Below, piece after piece: positions 50,393 through 60,545 of a stretch of DNA of 64,000 nucleotides (position 1 is its first letter; each line of letters starts with the position of its first letter). The notes below the pieces were generated by a model. That model was not told the DNA's origin. It ran no database searches and saw only the letters and a program-made list of their open reading frames with translations. The DNA comes from Miltoncostaea marina (lineage in GTDB: Bacteria; Actinomycetota; Thermoleophilia; Miltoncostaeales; Miltoncostaeaceae). The translations under genes and the position numbers were made by a program. Location of the stretch: NCBI RefSeq assembly GCF_018141525.1, contig NZ_CP064655.1, forward strand, positions 3,306,275 to 3,370,274, given 5' to 3'.

Positions 50393-51939
50393 CCGCCGGC
50401 CGGCTGGCGCGCGCGGCGGCCATCGTCGCGCTCTTCGGCCTCGTCTCGCGCCTGCTGGGGTTCGCCCGCGAGCTGGTGCTGGCCGCGGCGTTCGGCGCCT
50501 CGGCGGCGACCGACGCCTTCGTCAACTCGCTGCTGATCGTCAACTCCGTGGCCGCGGTGCTGCTCTACACCCTGGTCACGCTGATCATCCCGACCTTCCA
50601 GCGGGAGCGGGCCCAGGAGGGCAACGACAGCGCCTGGGCGTTGGTCGTGGCGCTGGCCTTCTGGACCGGCGCGGCGCTCGTCGTGACGGCCTCGCTGATC
50701 GCGCTCGCGCCCGAGCCCGTCGCGGCGATCTTCAACCTCGACGCCGAGCGCGAGGCGCGCACCGCCGAGCTCATCCGCATCATGGCGCCGGCCCTCGCGC
50801 TGCAGGGCTTCTCGGCGATCTTCACCGCGATGCTGCAGATCCACGGCCGCTTCGCCGGCCCGGCGGCGGTGGGCGTGGCGTTCAACTTCGGCATCATCGT
50901 CGGCGTCGTCGCCGGCCAGGGCGCGATCGGCATCGAGGCCGCCGGGTGGGGCGTCACCGTCGGGGCCGCCCTGCAGGTGCTGCTGCAGCTGCCCCAGTTC
51001 TGGCGGCTGCTGCGGGAGGCGCGCGCCGCGCCGCGCCTGACCCACCCGCGCCTCGGCGCGGTCGGGCTGCTCGCCCTGCCGGTGATGGGCGCCTCGGTGC
51101 TGCAGCAGGTCAACTCGTTCACCGACAAGGTGTTCGCCTCCACGCTCGAGGCCGGGCGGGTCTCGGCCCTGGCGTTCGCCAGCGCGCTCGGCCAGGCCCC
51201 CCGGGTGGCGCTGCTGCTGCCGCTGCTCACGCCGCTCTTCCCGCTCATCGCGAAGCTGGTCTCCGAGGACCGCGAGGCCGACGCGCTGCGCGCCTTCCGG
51301 CGGGTGGCCGGCCTGCTGGGGCTGCTGTCGATCCCGCTCATGCTCGTGATGTCGGTCTACTCGGAGGAGCTCGCCCAGCTCGCCTTCAAGCGGGGCCGCT
51401 GCGGCGACGAGTGCGTCGACCAGATCTCGCCGCCGCTCACCTTCTACGCCCTGGCGCTGTGGCCGGCGTTCGGCTCGCTGCTGCTCAACCGGACGCTCTC
51501 GGCGGCCAACCGCCAGCGCGACATCCTCTGGACCACCATGGCCACGGTCGGCGCGACCATCGCGCTCGACATCGCCCTGCTCGGCCCCATGGAGCAGGCC
51601 GGCCTCGCCCTGGCATCGACGCTGGGCGTCTACCTCAACGCCGTGCTGCTGCTGTGGCTGATGCGCCGCCACTTCCCCGCGCTGTCGCTGCCCGAGCTGA
51701 TGTCGCGCCAGGCGCGCGTGCTGGCCGCCGGGGTGATCACGGGCGCCACGGCGCTGGTGATGGATCTGCTGGTGCCCACCCGCGACCTGGCCACGCTGGA
51801 GATGCTGCCGGGCCTGCTGGGCAAGCTGGCGGTGTGCGCCGTGGTGTTCGTGGCGGCCGCGCGGCTGCTCGCCCGGCCCGAGCTGGCCGAGGGGCTGCGC
51901 TCGGTGCGGGCGCTGACAGGCCGGGGCGGGCCCCGATAG
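50389..51939 (+). CDS. MurJ/Wzx-type lipid-linked oligosaccharide flippase
   Basis: A 516-residue protein with about 14 hydrophobic helices and the MVF/MurJ pattern: [29 protein letters not shown] near the start, [22 protein letters not shown] and [21 protein letters not shown]. MurJ proteins flip lipid II; in this locus it more likely flips the lipid-linked repeat unit. It is coupled to the propeller gene by GTGA. A role in lipid II flipping cannot be excluded, though the genomic setting argues for the polysaccharide. Confidence 0.9.
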   Translation: MTAGRLARAAAIVALFGLVSRLLGFARELVLAAAFGASAATDAFVNSLLIVNSVAAVLLYTLVTLIIPTFQRERAQEGNDSAWALVVALAFWTGAALVVTASLIALAPEPVAAIFNLDAEREARTAELIRIMAPALALQGFSAIFTAMLQIHGRFAGPAAVGVAFNFGIIVGVVAGQGAIGIEAAGWGVTVGAALQVLLQLPQFWRLLREARAAPRLTHPRLGAVGLLALPVMGASVLQQVNSFTDKVFASTLEAGRVSALAFASALGQAPRVALLLPLLTPLFPLIAKLVSEDREADALRAFRRVAGLLGLLSIPLMLVMSVYSEELAQLAFKRGRCGDECVDQISPPLTFYALALWPAFGSLLLNRTLSAANRQRDILWTTMATVGATIALDIALLGPMEQAGLALASTLGVYLNAVLLLWLMRRHFPALSLPELMSRQARVLAAGVITGATALVMDLLVPTRDLATLEMLPGLLGKLAVCAVVFVAAARLLARPELAEGLRSVRALTGRGGPR

Positions 51940-51942
51940 GCT
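51913..51942 (+). promoter_or_regulatory. Promoter of the UDP-glucuronate decarboxylase gene
   Basis: CTGACA (51913-51918), 18 bases, TAGGCT (51937-51942), then seven bases to the ATG at 51950. This is the best -35/-10 pair in the locus and implies a leaderless message. It lies in the end of the flippase gene. Confidence 0.55.
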
Positions 51943-51949
51943 CCTCGCC

Positions 51950-52891
<942 letters not shown>

Positions 52892-52922
52892 CGGCGGCGG
52901 CGGCGCCGTCGTCGCCCGCGGG

Positions 52923-53819
52923 CTGGTCAAGCGCTACGGGGACTTCACCGCGGTCGACGGCATCGACCTCGACGTGCGCCACGGCGAGTGCTTCGGCTTC
53001 CTGGGGCCGAACGGCGCCGGCAAGACGACCACGATGCGCATGCTCGCGTGCCTGGCGCCGCGCGACGCGGGGGAGCTGCGCGTGCTGGGCCTCGACCCGG
53101 CGCGCGAGCCGCGGGCGCTGAAGGCGCTGCTCGGCGTCGTGGCCCAGGACACGACGCTCGACCTGGAGCTGTCCGTGCGCCGCAACCTGCTGGTCTACGC
53201 GCGCTACTTCGACATCCCCCGCGCCGAGGCCGCCCGGCGCGCCGACGAGCTGCTCGCCCTGATGTCGCTCTCCGACCGGGCGGGCGACGCCGTGGAGCGC
53301 CTGTCCGGCGGTATGCGGCGGCGGCTGCAGATCGCCCGGGCCCTCATCAACCGGCCGCGCATGGTGCTGCTGGACGAGCCCACCACCGGGCTCGATCCCC
53401 AGGCCCGCCACTCGGTGTGGGAGCGCCTGCGGCTGCTGCGCGCCGCCGGCGCGACGCTCGTGCTGACCACGCACTACATGGACGAGGCGGCGCAGCTCTG
53501 CGACCGGCTGGTGATCATGGACCACGGCCGCATCGTGCGCGCGGGCACCCCGGCCGAGCTGGTGGCCGCGGAGGTCGGCCGCGAGGTGCTCGAGCTGCGC
53601 GTGGCCCCGCCCGAGGCGCCCGCCGTGCTCGAGCGGCTCGGCGACGGCATGCGCGGCCACGAGCTGGACGGCGACCTGCTGCTCGTGTTCGGCGACGACG
53701 CGGAGGACCTCGTCGGCCGCCTGCGCGGCCACGACGCCTCCGTGACCCTCCAAGCCGTGCGCCCGGCCGGGCTGGAGGACGTCTTCCTGCGCATCACCGG
53801 GCGGCGGCTGCGCGACTAG
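52923..53819 (+). CDS. ABC transporter ATPase (start uncertain, no permease)
   Basis: An ATPase of about 298 residues of the drug/polysaccharide exporter type: Walker A GPNGAGKTTT, Q-loop VVAQDTTL, signature LSGGMRRR, Walker B VLLDEPTTGLDP and the H-loop TTHYMDEA. No permease gene lies in the window. The frame upstream (VVARGLVKRYGDFTAVDGIDLDV) is clearly coding yet has no ATG, GTG or TTG; the first standard start, GTG 52974, would remove the strand before Walker A. A CTG (52923) fits, or a one-base error after the UXS stop. The C-terminal ~70 residues are a regulatory domain. Confidence 0.8.
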   Translation: MVKRYGDFTAVDGIDLDVRHGECFGFLGPNGAGKTTTMRMLACLAPRDAGELRVLGLDPAREPRALKALLGVVAQDTTLDLELSVRRNLLVYARYFDIPRAEAARRADELLALMSLSDRAGDAVERLSGGMRRRLQIARALINRPRMVLLDEPTTGLDPQARHSVWERLRLLRAAGATLVLTTHYMDEAAQLCDRLVIMDHGRIVRAGTPAELVAAEVGREVLELRVAPPEAPAVLERLGDGMRGHELDGDLLLVFGDDAEDLVGRLRGHDASVTLQAVRPAGLEDVFLRITGRRLRD

Positions 53820-53829
53820 CGGGCGGGCG

Positions 53830-54630
53830 CTACGGCGCCCGGGGCGAGGCCTCCTCCGCGTCCGCCCACGCCTCGCGAGCCCACAGGGGCGGGCCCCCGA
53901 AGCGGCGCGCCAGCAGGATCCCCAGCCCGTACAGCAGGATCTGCGGCAGCATCAGCAGCAGCATGCTGAACGGGTCGCCGCCCGGCAGGATGGCGGCCAG
54001 CGCGGCGATCGCCACCAGCGCCACCCGCCACTGTGCGATGTAGAGCTCGGCGCTCGCGACCCCGATGCGGGCCAGCGCGAGCATCGCCACGGGCACCTCG
54101 AACATGAGCCCGGACGCGAACATCAGCGTCGTGACGAAGCCGAAGTACTCGCCGGCGCGCACCTGGGTGAGGAAGGTGTCGTCGCCGAAGCCCAGCAGGA
54201 AGTCCAGCGCCACCGGCAGCACCACCCAGTAGCCGAACGCCACCCCGGCCAGGAACAGCGCCGACGCGCCGGCCACGACGGCCAGCATGCGCCGGCGCGG
54301 CTGGTCCTGCACCGCCGGGATGACGAAGGCGTACACCTGGTAGAGCCAGACCGGGACGGCGGCGATGATCGCCGTCCAGAAGCAGACCTTGAGGGTCGTG
54401 AAGAACGGCTCGGTGGGCGAGAGGGTGATGAGCCCCGAGTGCTCGAAGCGGTCGGGCAGCGGCTGCTCGAGGAAGTCGATGAGCTGCTCGTGGAAGCCGT
54501 AGGCGACGCCGAAGGCCACGACGAGGGCCAGCACCGCCACGATGAGGCGGGTGCGGAGCTCGTCGAGGTGGTCGACGACGCTGAGGCGCTCCTCCGGGGC
54601 CACCCGGCGCAGCCGGCCGCGCAGCGCCAT
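53830..54630 (-). CDS. tatC: Sec-independent translocase subunit TatC
   Basis: A 266-residue protein with six hydrophobic helices. It starts with LSVVDHLDELRTRL, the conserved cytoplasmic binding site for twin-arginine signals, and contains LSPTEPFFTTLKV and FGYWVVLPVALDFLL. TatC recognises folded exported proteins and builds the pore with TatA. tatA lies directly upstream on the same strand with a nine-base gap. Confidence 0.96.
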   Translation of the reverse strand: MALRGRLRRVAPEERLSVVDHLDELRTRLIVAVLALVVAFGVAYGFHEQLIDFLEQPLPDRFEHSGLITLSPTEPFFTTLKVCFWTAIIAAVPVWLYQVYAFVIPAVQDQPRRRMLAVVAGASALFLAGVAFGYWVVLPVALDFLLGFGDDTFLTQVRAGEYFGFVTTLMFASGLMFEVPVAMLALARIGVASAELYIAQWRVALVAIAALAAILPGGDPFSMLLLMLPQILLYGLGILLARRFGGPPLWAREAWADAEEASPRAP

Positions 54631-54639
54631 CAGGACGTG

Positions 54640-54918
54640 CTAGCCGGCGTCGGCGTCCCCGCGCCGCGGCGCGTCGTCGCCCCGCACCACGACGCCCTCG
54701 AGCACGTCGTCGTCGGCCTCGACGGGGGCCGTGGCCGTGGCCTGCGTCGGCGCCACCGGGCGGGCCGGCGTGCGGGCGGGCTCGTCGGTGATCGCGCCCT
54801 TGAACTCGCGGATCCCGCGGCCGATCGAGCGGCCCATCTCGGGGAGCCGCTTGGGCCCGAAGACCAGCAGGGCGATGGCCAGCACGATGATGATCTGGAT
54901 CGGCGAGATGTCGATCAC
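54640..54918 (-). CDS. tatA: Sec-independent translocase subunit TatA
   Basis: A 92-residue protein: a single N-terminal helix (ISPIQIIIVLAIALLVFGPKRLPEMGRSIGRGIREFKGA) with the FGPKRLPE hinge and amphipathic helix, then an unstructured acidic tail. The GTG at 54916-54918 has GGAG eight bases upstream and gives the canonical start. A TAACCT box (54947-54952) is a likely -10. Confidence 0.93.
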   Translation of the reverse strand: MIDISPIQIIIVLAIALLVFGPKRLPEMGRSIGRGIREFKGAITDEPARTPARPVAPTQATATAPVEADDDVLEGVVVRGDDAPRRGDADAG

Positions 54919-55000
54919 GCGGGGCTCCGGTCTCGGTCGCGGCACAGGTTAGCCCGGCCCGGGCCCCGGCACCAAGCGGGCGGCGCGGCGAGGGGTCGTC

Positions 55001-55006
55001 TACCGT
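55001..55006 (+). promoter_or_regulatory. Putative -10 box of the chorismate mutase gene (leaderless)
   Basis: TACCGT ends eight bases before the ATG at 55015. Confidence 0.4.
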
Positions 55007-55014
55007 CCACGCCC

Positions 55015-55317
55015 ATGCAGCGCGATCCCACCGCCGACGCCGTCGTGCGCCAGATGCGCGACGCCATCATCGACACCGACCTCAAGCTGCTCGCCGCGAT
55101 CAACGCCCGCATCCAGCTCGTGGCACGGCTGCGCGCCTACAAGCGCGACCAGGGCATGGAGTTCGTGGACCAGGCGCGCGAGGACTGGATGCACGCCTAC
55201 CTGCAGGCGGCCAACCGCGGGCCGCTCAGCGCCGAGGGCCTGCGGGAGATCTACGGCCACCTGCTGGACCTGACCAAGCAGGAGACCCGGGAGGCCGGTC
55301 CTACCCCTCCGTCATGA
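55015..55317 (+). CDS. AroQ-type chorismate mutase
   Basis: A 100-residue all-helical protein with the AroQ pattern: MRDAIIDTDLKLLAAINARIQLVARLRAYKRDQG, then VDQAREDWMHAYL and LREIYGHLLDLTKQE. The conserved Arg, Lys and Glu residues that hold chorismate are in place, though the Ile-Asp-Asp of IRxxIDxID is IDTD. It converts chorismate to prephenate for Phe/Tyr synthesis. The ATG has a TACCGT box eight bases before it. The end overlaps the nuclease gene tail to tail by 17 bases. Confidence 0.8.
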   Translation: MQRDPTADAVVRQMRDAIIDTDLKLLAAINARIQLVARLRAYKRDQGMEFVDQAREDWMHAYLQAANRGPLSAEGLREIYGHLLDLTKQETREAGPTPPS

Positions 55318-55789
55318 AGTCCTCGGGGCTCACCTGGTCGAGGAACTCCTTGAACTTCTCGACGACCTCGTCGGTCTCCTCGACCTCGTGCTCGAACTCG
55401 ATGCCGCTCTCCTCGATGACCTTGTCGGCGGCGAAGATGGGGGCGTTGCTGCGCACCGCGAGCGCGAGGGCGTCGCTGGGCCGCGAGTCGATCTCGATCT
55501 CGGCGGCCGCCGCCCGGAGCGTGATGAGCGCGTAGAAGGTGTTCTCCCGCAGCTCGGTGACGGTGATCTTCGAGACCTCGGCGCTGAGCTCGCTGACCAC
55601 CTCCGTGAGCAGGTCGTGCGTCATCGGGCGCGGCGTCTCGGCGCCCTGGAGCTTCATCAGGATCGCGGCCGCCTCGGCGTGGCCGATCCAGATCGGGAGG
55701 AACTTGTTCCCCTCGACGGTCTTCAGCAGCACGATCGGCTGCTTGCCGACCATGTCGAAGCTCACCCCGTAGATGACCATCTCCTGCAC
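55301..55789 (-). CDS. Bifunctional nuclease (BFN) domain protein
   Basis: A 162-residue protein of the DUF151/BFN family. It shows GVSFDMVGKQPIVLLKTVEGNKFLPIWIGHAEAAAIL and RPMTHDLLTEVV, then the SRPSDALALAVRSNAPIFAADKVIEESG segment. Family members have DNase and RNase activity or regulate lignin-like pathways; the role in this group is not settled. The GTG at 55789 is favoured over ATG 55780 by a GAGG site; a perfect TATAAT lies 45 bases upstream. It overlaps the chorismate mutase gene. Confidence 0.9.
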   Translation of the reverse strand: MQEMVIYGVSFDMVGKQPIVLLKTVEGNKFLPIWIGHAEAAAILMKLQGAETPRPMTHDLLTEVVSELSAEVSKITVTELRENTFYALITLRAAAAEIEIDSRPSDALALAVRSNAPIFAADKVIEESGIEFEHEVEETDEVVEKFKEFLDQVSPEDFMTEG

Positions 55790-55834
55790 GGCGCGCCTCG
55801 CTTTCTCGGGCGGGGAGGGCGGGCCCGGGGTCGG

Positions 55835-55840
55835 ATTATA
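55835..55840 (-). promoter_or_regulatory. -10 box of the BFN gene
   Basis: TATAAT on the minus strand, a perfect consensus, 45 bases before the GTG start of the nuclease gene. No good -35 is seen. The message would have a leader with a ribosome site. Confidence 0.5.
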
Positions 55841-55937
55841 GGCCCGTCGCCCCGTCGCGCCCCCGGCCCGCGGGCCCCGCGGGGCCGTGGCGGGCGCGGC
55901 GCGCGATTGCTATCGTCCCCCGACCCACACGCCACGC

Positions 55938-56011
<74 letters not shown>

Positions 56012-56061
56012 CTACTGCGCCGCCCGGGCGGGCGGCGGGCCGGCGGGAGGTGTGGACCGCG

Positions 56062-56727
56062 ATGAGCACCGGGCAGGGGCCGCAGGCGACGCCGGAGGCG
56101 CGGCGCATCAGCTGCCTGGTGGCGGACGACCACGCGATCGTGCGCGAGGGGCTGCGGCGGGTGCTGGGCCAGAACGACGACATCGTGGTCGTCGGCGAGG
56201 CGTCGTCCGGCGAGGGCGCGGTCGAGCTGGTCGCCCGGCGGCGGCCGGACGTCGTGGTGATGGACGCGCGCATGCCGGGCATGGGCGGCGTGGCCGCCGC
56301 GGGGCGCATCGCCGCCGACCACCCGGACGTGCGCGTGCTGATGTTCACCGCCCACTCCGAGCAGGAGCTGCTCTGGGAGGCGCTCGACGCCGGCGCCAAG
56401 GGCTTCGTGCTGAAGGACTCCGACGGCGCGTCGCTGGTCGGGGCGCTGCGGCAGGTGGTGGGGGGCGAGCCCTACGTCGACCCGCGGCTGGCGCCCGACT
56501 TCCTGCGCCAGCTCGCCCGGCCGCGGCCGGGGGGCATCCTGAGCGCCCGGGAGCGCGAGATCCTCCAGATGCTCGCCGACGGGCACTCGAACCGCGAGGT
56601 CTCCGAGCGCCTCGTGCTGAGCGTGGAGACGGTGAAGACCCACGTGAAGCACATCCTCGCCAAGCTCGAGGCCGAGCACCGCACCCAGGCGGTCGCGATC
56701 GGGATCCGCCAGGCGCTGATCCGCTGA
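56062..56727 (+). CDS. NarL/FixJ-type response regulator
   Basis: A 221-residue regulator. The receiver domain has LVADDHAIVREGLRRVL (acidic pair), VVVMDARMPGMGG (phosphoryl Asp68) and LMFTAHSEQ, KGFVLKDSD. The LuxR-type HTH domain reads LSAREREILQMLADGHSNREVSERLVLSVETVKTHVKHILAKL. ATG 56062 has GGAGG 12 bases before it. It overlaps the kinase start by one base (TGATG). The target genes are unknown. Confidence 0.95.
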   Translation: MSTGQGPQATPEARRISCLVADDHAIVREGLRRVLGQNDDIVVVGEASSGEGAVELVARRRPDVVVMDARMPGMGGVAAAGRIAADHPDVRVLMFTAHSEQELLWEALDAGAKGFVLKDSDGASLVGALRQVVGGEPYVDPRLAPDFLRQLARPRPGGILSAREREILQMLADGHSNREVSERLVLSVETVKTHVKHILAKLEAEHRTQAVAIGIRQALIR

Positions 56728-58256
56728 TGGACGGGGGCGCGGGCGTCCCGGCGGCGGTCGCCCGCGCGCTCGCCGACGCCCCGGACCCCCTCGCCGCCGT
56801 CCCCGCCGCCCTCGCCGCGATCGCCGCCGGCGCCGGCGCGGACGCCGCCGCCCTCTACCTGGCCGGCCCGCCGGGCGGGCCGTCGACCCTCGCGGGCGCG
56901 GTCGGCGCCGCCGTCGAGACCGGCCGCTGGACACCCCCCGGGAGTATCGGCGACGCCGGGCCGCCCGGCGTCGCCCTGACCGCGCTGCGCGCAGCAGGCC
57001 GGGAGGTGGGCCGGCTCGCGTTGCCGGCCGATGCGTCGACGCCGCCCGCGGACGTGCTCGCCGCGGCCCTGGCGCTGGCGCTGGCGGCGCGCGAGGCGGG
57101 CCTGGCCGCCGGCGTCGCCGACCGCCTGCGCGAGCTCGACCGGCAGGCCCGCGAGGCGGCGGCGCTGGCGCGGATCGCGCGCCTGGTGGGCGCCCAGGTC
57201 GAGGAGGGGGCGGTGGCGGCCGGCATCGCGCGCGAGGCCCGCGACCTGCTCGGCGCAGCGGCCGCCGTCGTCCGTGCCCGCGACGCGGCCGGCCGGCCGC
57301 GGGAGCTGGCGCGCGAGGGCGCGGGGGACGCCGCCGCCGCCGAGGTCTCGCTGCCCGGCGGCACGGGGGACGAGCCGGCCGGGACGCTGGGGGCGGGCGG
57401 GCTCCCGGCGCGCATGGGCCCCGCCGAGGCGCGCGAGCGTCTCGGCGCGCTGGCCGAGACGGCCGGCGCGGCCCTCGCGGCGGCGCGCGAGCGGGACCGG
57501 CGCCGTCGTGAGCGGGCCGACCGCCGGGCGCTGGCGACGGCCACGGTGGCGGCCCAGGAGGAGGAGCGGCGGCGGATCGCCCAGGAGCTGCACGACGGGC
57601 CGGTGCAGGAGCTCGTGGGGCTCGGCCTGCTGCTCGACGCGCTCGCGGCCGAGGTGGGCGGGGCGCTCCCGGGCGCGGCGGCCGACGCAGAGGCCGCGGC
57701 GGCGGCGGCGCGCGAGGCGGTCCGCGGGCTGCGCCGGGCGATCGCCGACATCCACCCGCTGTCGCTGGCCGAGCAGGGCCTGGAGGGGGCCGTCCGGGCG
57801 CAGTGCCGGCGCCTCGAGGCGCTCGGCGTGGAGGTGACGGTCGACCTCGCCGCCGCCGGGCGGCTCGAGCCGCTCGCCCAGACCGCCGCCTTTCGCATCG
57901 TGCAGGAGGCGCTCGCCAACGTGGCCCGCCACGCCGGAGCAGGCACGGTGGCGATCACCGCGCGGGCGCGGGGCGGGGCCGTGGAGCTCGAGGTGCGCGA
58001 CGACGGCCGCGGCTTCGACGCCTCGCGGCCGCTGCCGGGCGCCGCCGACGGCCACCTGGGGCTGGCCGCCGTGCGCGAGCGCGCCGTCCTGCTCGGCGGG
58101 TCCCTCGCCATCGCGTCGGCCCCGGGCGAGGGGACGCGCGTGACGGTGCGGCTGCCGGCGGGCGTGCCGGCGGGTGCTCAGCCGGGCTCGGAGAGCCGCT
58201 CGAGCGCCGCGGCGAGCGCGGTCTCGTCGGCGAAGCGCAGCTCGACCACCACCTGA
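56727..58256 (+). CDS. NarL-type cytoplasmic sensor histidine kinase
   Basis: A 509-residue kinase with no membrane segment. An N-terminal GAF-like sensor (Ala-rich, residues ~20-260) precedes the HisKA_3 helix EEERRRIAQELHDGPVQELVGLGL (His289) and the HATPase: FRIVQEALANVARHAGA (N box), VRDDGRGFD (G1) and GHLGLAAVRERA (G2). A Ser-rich tail follows. It phosphorylates the adjacent regulator. The 3' end overlaps parB by 79 bases, tail to tail. Confidence 0.92.
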   Translation: MDGGAGVPAAVARALADAPDPLAAVPAALAAIAAGAGADAAALYLAGPPGGPSTLAGAVGAAVETGRWTPPGSIGDAGPPGVALTALRAAGREVGRLALPADASTPPADVLAAALALALAAREAGLAAGVADRLRELDRQAREAAALARIARLVGAQVEEGAVAAGIAREARDLLGAAAAVVRARDAAGRPRELAREGAGDAAAAEVSLPGGTGDEPAGTLGAGGLPARMGPAEARERLGALAETAGAALAAARERDRRRRERADRRALATATVAAQEEERRRIAQELHDGPVQELVGLGLLLDALAAEVGGALPGAAADAEAAAAAAREAVRGLRRAIADIHPLSLAEQGLEGAVRAQCRRLEALGVEVTVDLAAAGRLEPLAQTAAFRIVQEALANVARHAGAGTVAITARARGGAVELEVRDDGRGFDASRPLPGAADGHLGLAAVRERAVLLGGSLAIASAPGEGTRVTVRLPAGVPAGAQPGSESRSSAAASAVSSAKRSSTTT

Positions 58257-59068
58257 CCGCCGCGGGCGCCGCGCACCCGGACGGGCGCGGCGAAGGCGGC
58301 GCCGAAGGCCTCGAGCGCCCGGTCGCCGAGCGGCGTCGGCTCGGGACGGGCCCGCTCGGGGCGGGGCTCGGCGCTCTCGCGTCGCGCCGCCTGCTCGGTG
58401 GCGCGCACCGACAGGCCCTCCGCGACCACCCGCCGGGCGAGGCGGGCGCGCCGGGCCGGTCCGTCGGCCATGAGGATCGCCCGGCCGTGCCCCTCCGTGA
58501 TCGCGCCGTCGGCGATGAGCTCCTGCACCTCCTCGGGCAGCTCCAGCAGGCGCACGAGGTTGGAGATGGCCGGCCGGCTGCGACCGAGGCGGCCGGCGAG
58601 GTCGGCGTGGGTCTGGCCGAAGTCCTCGATCAGGCAGGCGCAGGCCTGGGCGACGTCGATGGGGGTCAGGTCCTCGCGCACGACGTTCTCGACCAGCGCC
58701 AGCTCCAGGCGCTCGCGCTCGCCCACCTCCCGCACGACGGCGGGGACGCGCTCCAGGCCCGCGAGGCGCGCGGCGCGCCAGCGCCGCTCGCCCGCGATCA
58801 GCGTGTGGACGCCGTCGGGTCCGGCCGGCGCCACCACCACCGGCTGCAGCACCCCGCTGGCGCCGAGGGAGGCGGCGAGCGCCTGCAGGGCGGCCTCGTC
58901 GATGGTCGCGCGCGGCTGGTCCGGGTTGGCCGCGATCGCGTCGAGCGGCAGCTCGACCAGGCGCGGACCGCCCGCCTGCTGCGGCGCCCCCTCGGCGTCG
59001 GCGAGCAGCGCCGCCAGGCCGCGTCCCAGCCCGCGGCGGTCGTGGGGCCCCGGGGCGCCCTCAGCCAC
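58178..59068 (-). CDS. parB: Chromosome-partitioning protein ParB
   Basis: A 296-residue protein: an N-terminal ParA-stimulating peptide (RRGLGRGLAALL), the CTP-binding ParB motif GERRWRAARLAGLERVPAVV and the HTH (THADLAGRLGRSRPAISNLVRLLELP), then a C-terminal dimer domain. ParB loads on parS sites and spreads, organising the origin. Two parS sites lie in the same region. The start is GTG, overlapping parA by eight bases. Confidence 0.96.
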   Translation of the reverse strand: MAEGAPGPHDRRGLGRGLAALLADAEGAPQQAGGPRLVELPLDAIAANPDQPRATIDEAALQALAASLGASGVLQPVVVAPAGPDGVHTLIAGERRWRAARLAGLERVPAVVREVGERERLELALVENVVREDLTPIDVAQACACLIEDFGQTHADLAGRLGRSRPAISNLVRLLELPEEVQELIADGAITEGHGRAILMADGPARRARLARRVVAEGLSVRATEQAARRESAEPRPERARPEPTPLGDRALEAFGAAFAAPVRVRGARGGQVVVELRFADETALAAALERLSEPG

Positions 59069-59813
59069 GGGCGGCCACCTCCTTGGCGGCCTCGAAGTAC
59101 GCGTCGGCGCCGGCGCAGTGCGGGTCGTAGCGGATGACCGGCTCGCCGTACGAGGGCGCCTCCGCGAGGCGCACGTTGCGGGGCACGACGGTGCGGAAGG
59201 CCAGCTCGGGGAAGTGCCGGCGGACCTCCCCGATCACCTCACCGCTGACGCGGGTGCGCGCGTCGTGCATGGTCATGAGCATGCCGGTCACGCGCAGACC
59301 GGGGTTGACCCGGGCCTGGACCGCCGCGACGGTCTCCATCAGGCGCGAGAGGCCCTCGAGGGCGTAGTACTCGCACTGCACCGGCACGATCAGCCGGTCG
59401 GCCGCCGCCAGGGCGTTGACCGTGAGCAGGTCGAGGGACGGCGGGCAGTCGAGGAAGACGTAGCGGTAGCGCTCCCGGGCCGGGGCGAGCGCCCGGGCGA
59501 GCAGGCGCTCGCGGCCCTCGCGGCCGGGGAGCTCGACGGAGGCGCCGGCCAGGTCCGGCGAGGACGGCACGAGGTCGAGGTTCGGGACCGCCGTGGCGGT
59601 GATCGCCTCCTCCACCGGCACCCCGTCGAGCAGTACGTCGGCGATGCTCGGCCGGTCGCGCCCGGACACGCCGAGGCCCCCGCTCGCGTTGGCCTGCGGG
59701 TCGACGTCGACCAGCAGCACCGAGGCCCCCGCCTCGGCCAGGCACGCCGCCAGGTTGACGGCGGTCGTGGTCTTGCCGACGCCGCCCTTCTGGTTGGCGA
59801 CCGCGTAGATCAC
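59061..59813 (-). CDS. parA: Chromosome-partitioning ATPase ParA (Soj)
   Basis: A 250-residue Walker ATPase with the deviant Walker A KGGVGKTT (Lys9-Thr16), VDVDPQANAS, and LDCPPSLDLLTVNAL. ParA drives separation of ParB-bound origins. It overlaps parB and rsmG by eight and four bases, in one operon rsmG-parA-parB. Confidence 0.97.
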   Translation of the reverse strand: MIYAVANQKGGVGKTTTAVNLAACLAEAGASVLLVDVDPQANASGGLGVSGRDRPSIADVLLDGVPVEEAITATAVPNLDLVPSSPDLAGASVELPGREGRERLLARALAPARERYRYVFLDCPPSLDLLTVNALAAADRLIVPVQCEYYALEGLSRLMETVAAVQARVNPGLRVTGMLMTMHDARTRVSGEVIGEVRRHFPELAFRTVVPRNVRLAEAPSYGEPVIRYDPHCAGADAYFEAAKEVAARG

Positions 59814-60535
59814 CGGGCCCCCAGCGGGCGCTTGGCCGCCCGGCCCGGGCGGCGCGGGTAGCGGGCGGGCGTGGGCGCGGTCTTGCGGAAGCGCTGCAGG
59901 CGCCGCCGCGCGCCCGGGAAGGGGCTCACCGGGCGGGGGGGCTGCGGGGTGAGGCCGAGCTCCTGCGCCGCCCGCGCGGCCTGGGCCTCCAGCTCCGGGT
60001 CCGCGTCGTCGCCCCGCCAGGCCACGACGCAGCCGCCGACCGCCACCAGGGGCGCGGCCAGCTCCAGGGCGGTCGGCAGCGGGCCGAGCGCCCGCATCGT
60101 CACCAGGGGGGCCCGCTCCCGCTCCTGCGCCGCGACGTGCTCGGACCGGTCGGACACGACCCGCACATTAGGGATCGCCGCGGACGCGCGGCGCAGCCAG
60201 TCGGCCTTGCGCCCCTCGCTCTCGATGAGGGTCACGCGCATCGCGGGTCGGGCGAGCGCGAGCGCGAGCCCGGGGAAGCCGGCCCCGCTGCCGACGTCCA
60301 CGCACGCCTCCGCATCCGCGACCTCGGGGAGCGTCAGGCCGGCGAGCGAGTCGGCGAGGTGGCGGTCGATGCCCGCGTCGACGCCCTCGATCGCGGTGAG
60401 GTTCTGGGGCTCGAGCGCGATGCGGTCGAGCAGGCCGATCATCTGCGCGGCGGCGTCCGGCCCGAGCGGGACGCCCATCGCCGCGGCCCGCTCCAGGAGG
60501 CGGGCGACCGGCGCCGAGGTTTCACGTGAAACCAC
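59810..60535 (-). CDS. rsmG: 16S rRNA (guanine-527-N7)-methyltransferase RsmG
   Basis: A 241-residue methyltransferase (247 if GTG 60553 is used). It contains NLTAIEG, HLADSLAGL, the SAM motif CVDVGSGAGFPGLALALARP, LIESEGRKADWLR and TMRALGPL. The GTG at 60535 is chosen because GGGAGGG lies five bases upstream. Its second to sixth codons encode VSRET and are themselves a parS site. It modifies the 530 loop of 16S rRNA. Confidence 0.93.
   Translation of the reverse strand: MVSRETSAPVARLLERAAAMGVPLGPDAAAQMIGLLDRIALEPQNLTAIEGVDAGIDRHLADSLAGLTLPEVADAEACVDVGSGAGFPGLALALARPAMRVTLIESEGRKADWLRRASAAIPNVRVVSDRSEHVAAQERERAPLVTMRALGPLPTALELAAPLVAVGGCVVAWRGDDADPELEAQAARAAQELGLTPQPPRPVSPFPGARRRLQRFRKTAPTPARYPRRPGRAAKRPLGAR
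60518..60533. promoter_or_regulatory. parS site 1
   Basis: GGTTTCACGTGAAACC, a perfect palindrome with the full 14-base core of the parS consensus (GTTTCACGTGAAAC). It lies inside the first codons of rsmG. Confidence 0.95.
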
Positions 60536-60545
60536 GGCTCCCTCC

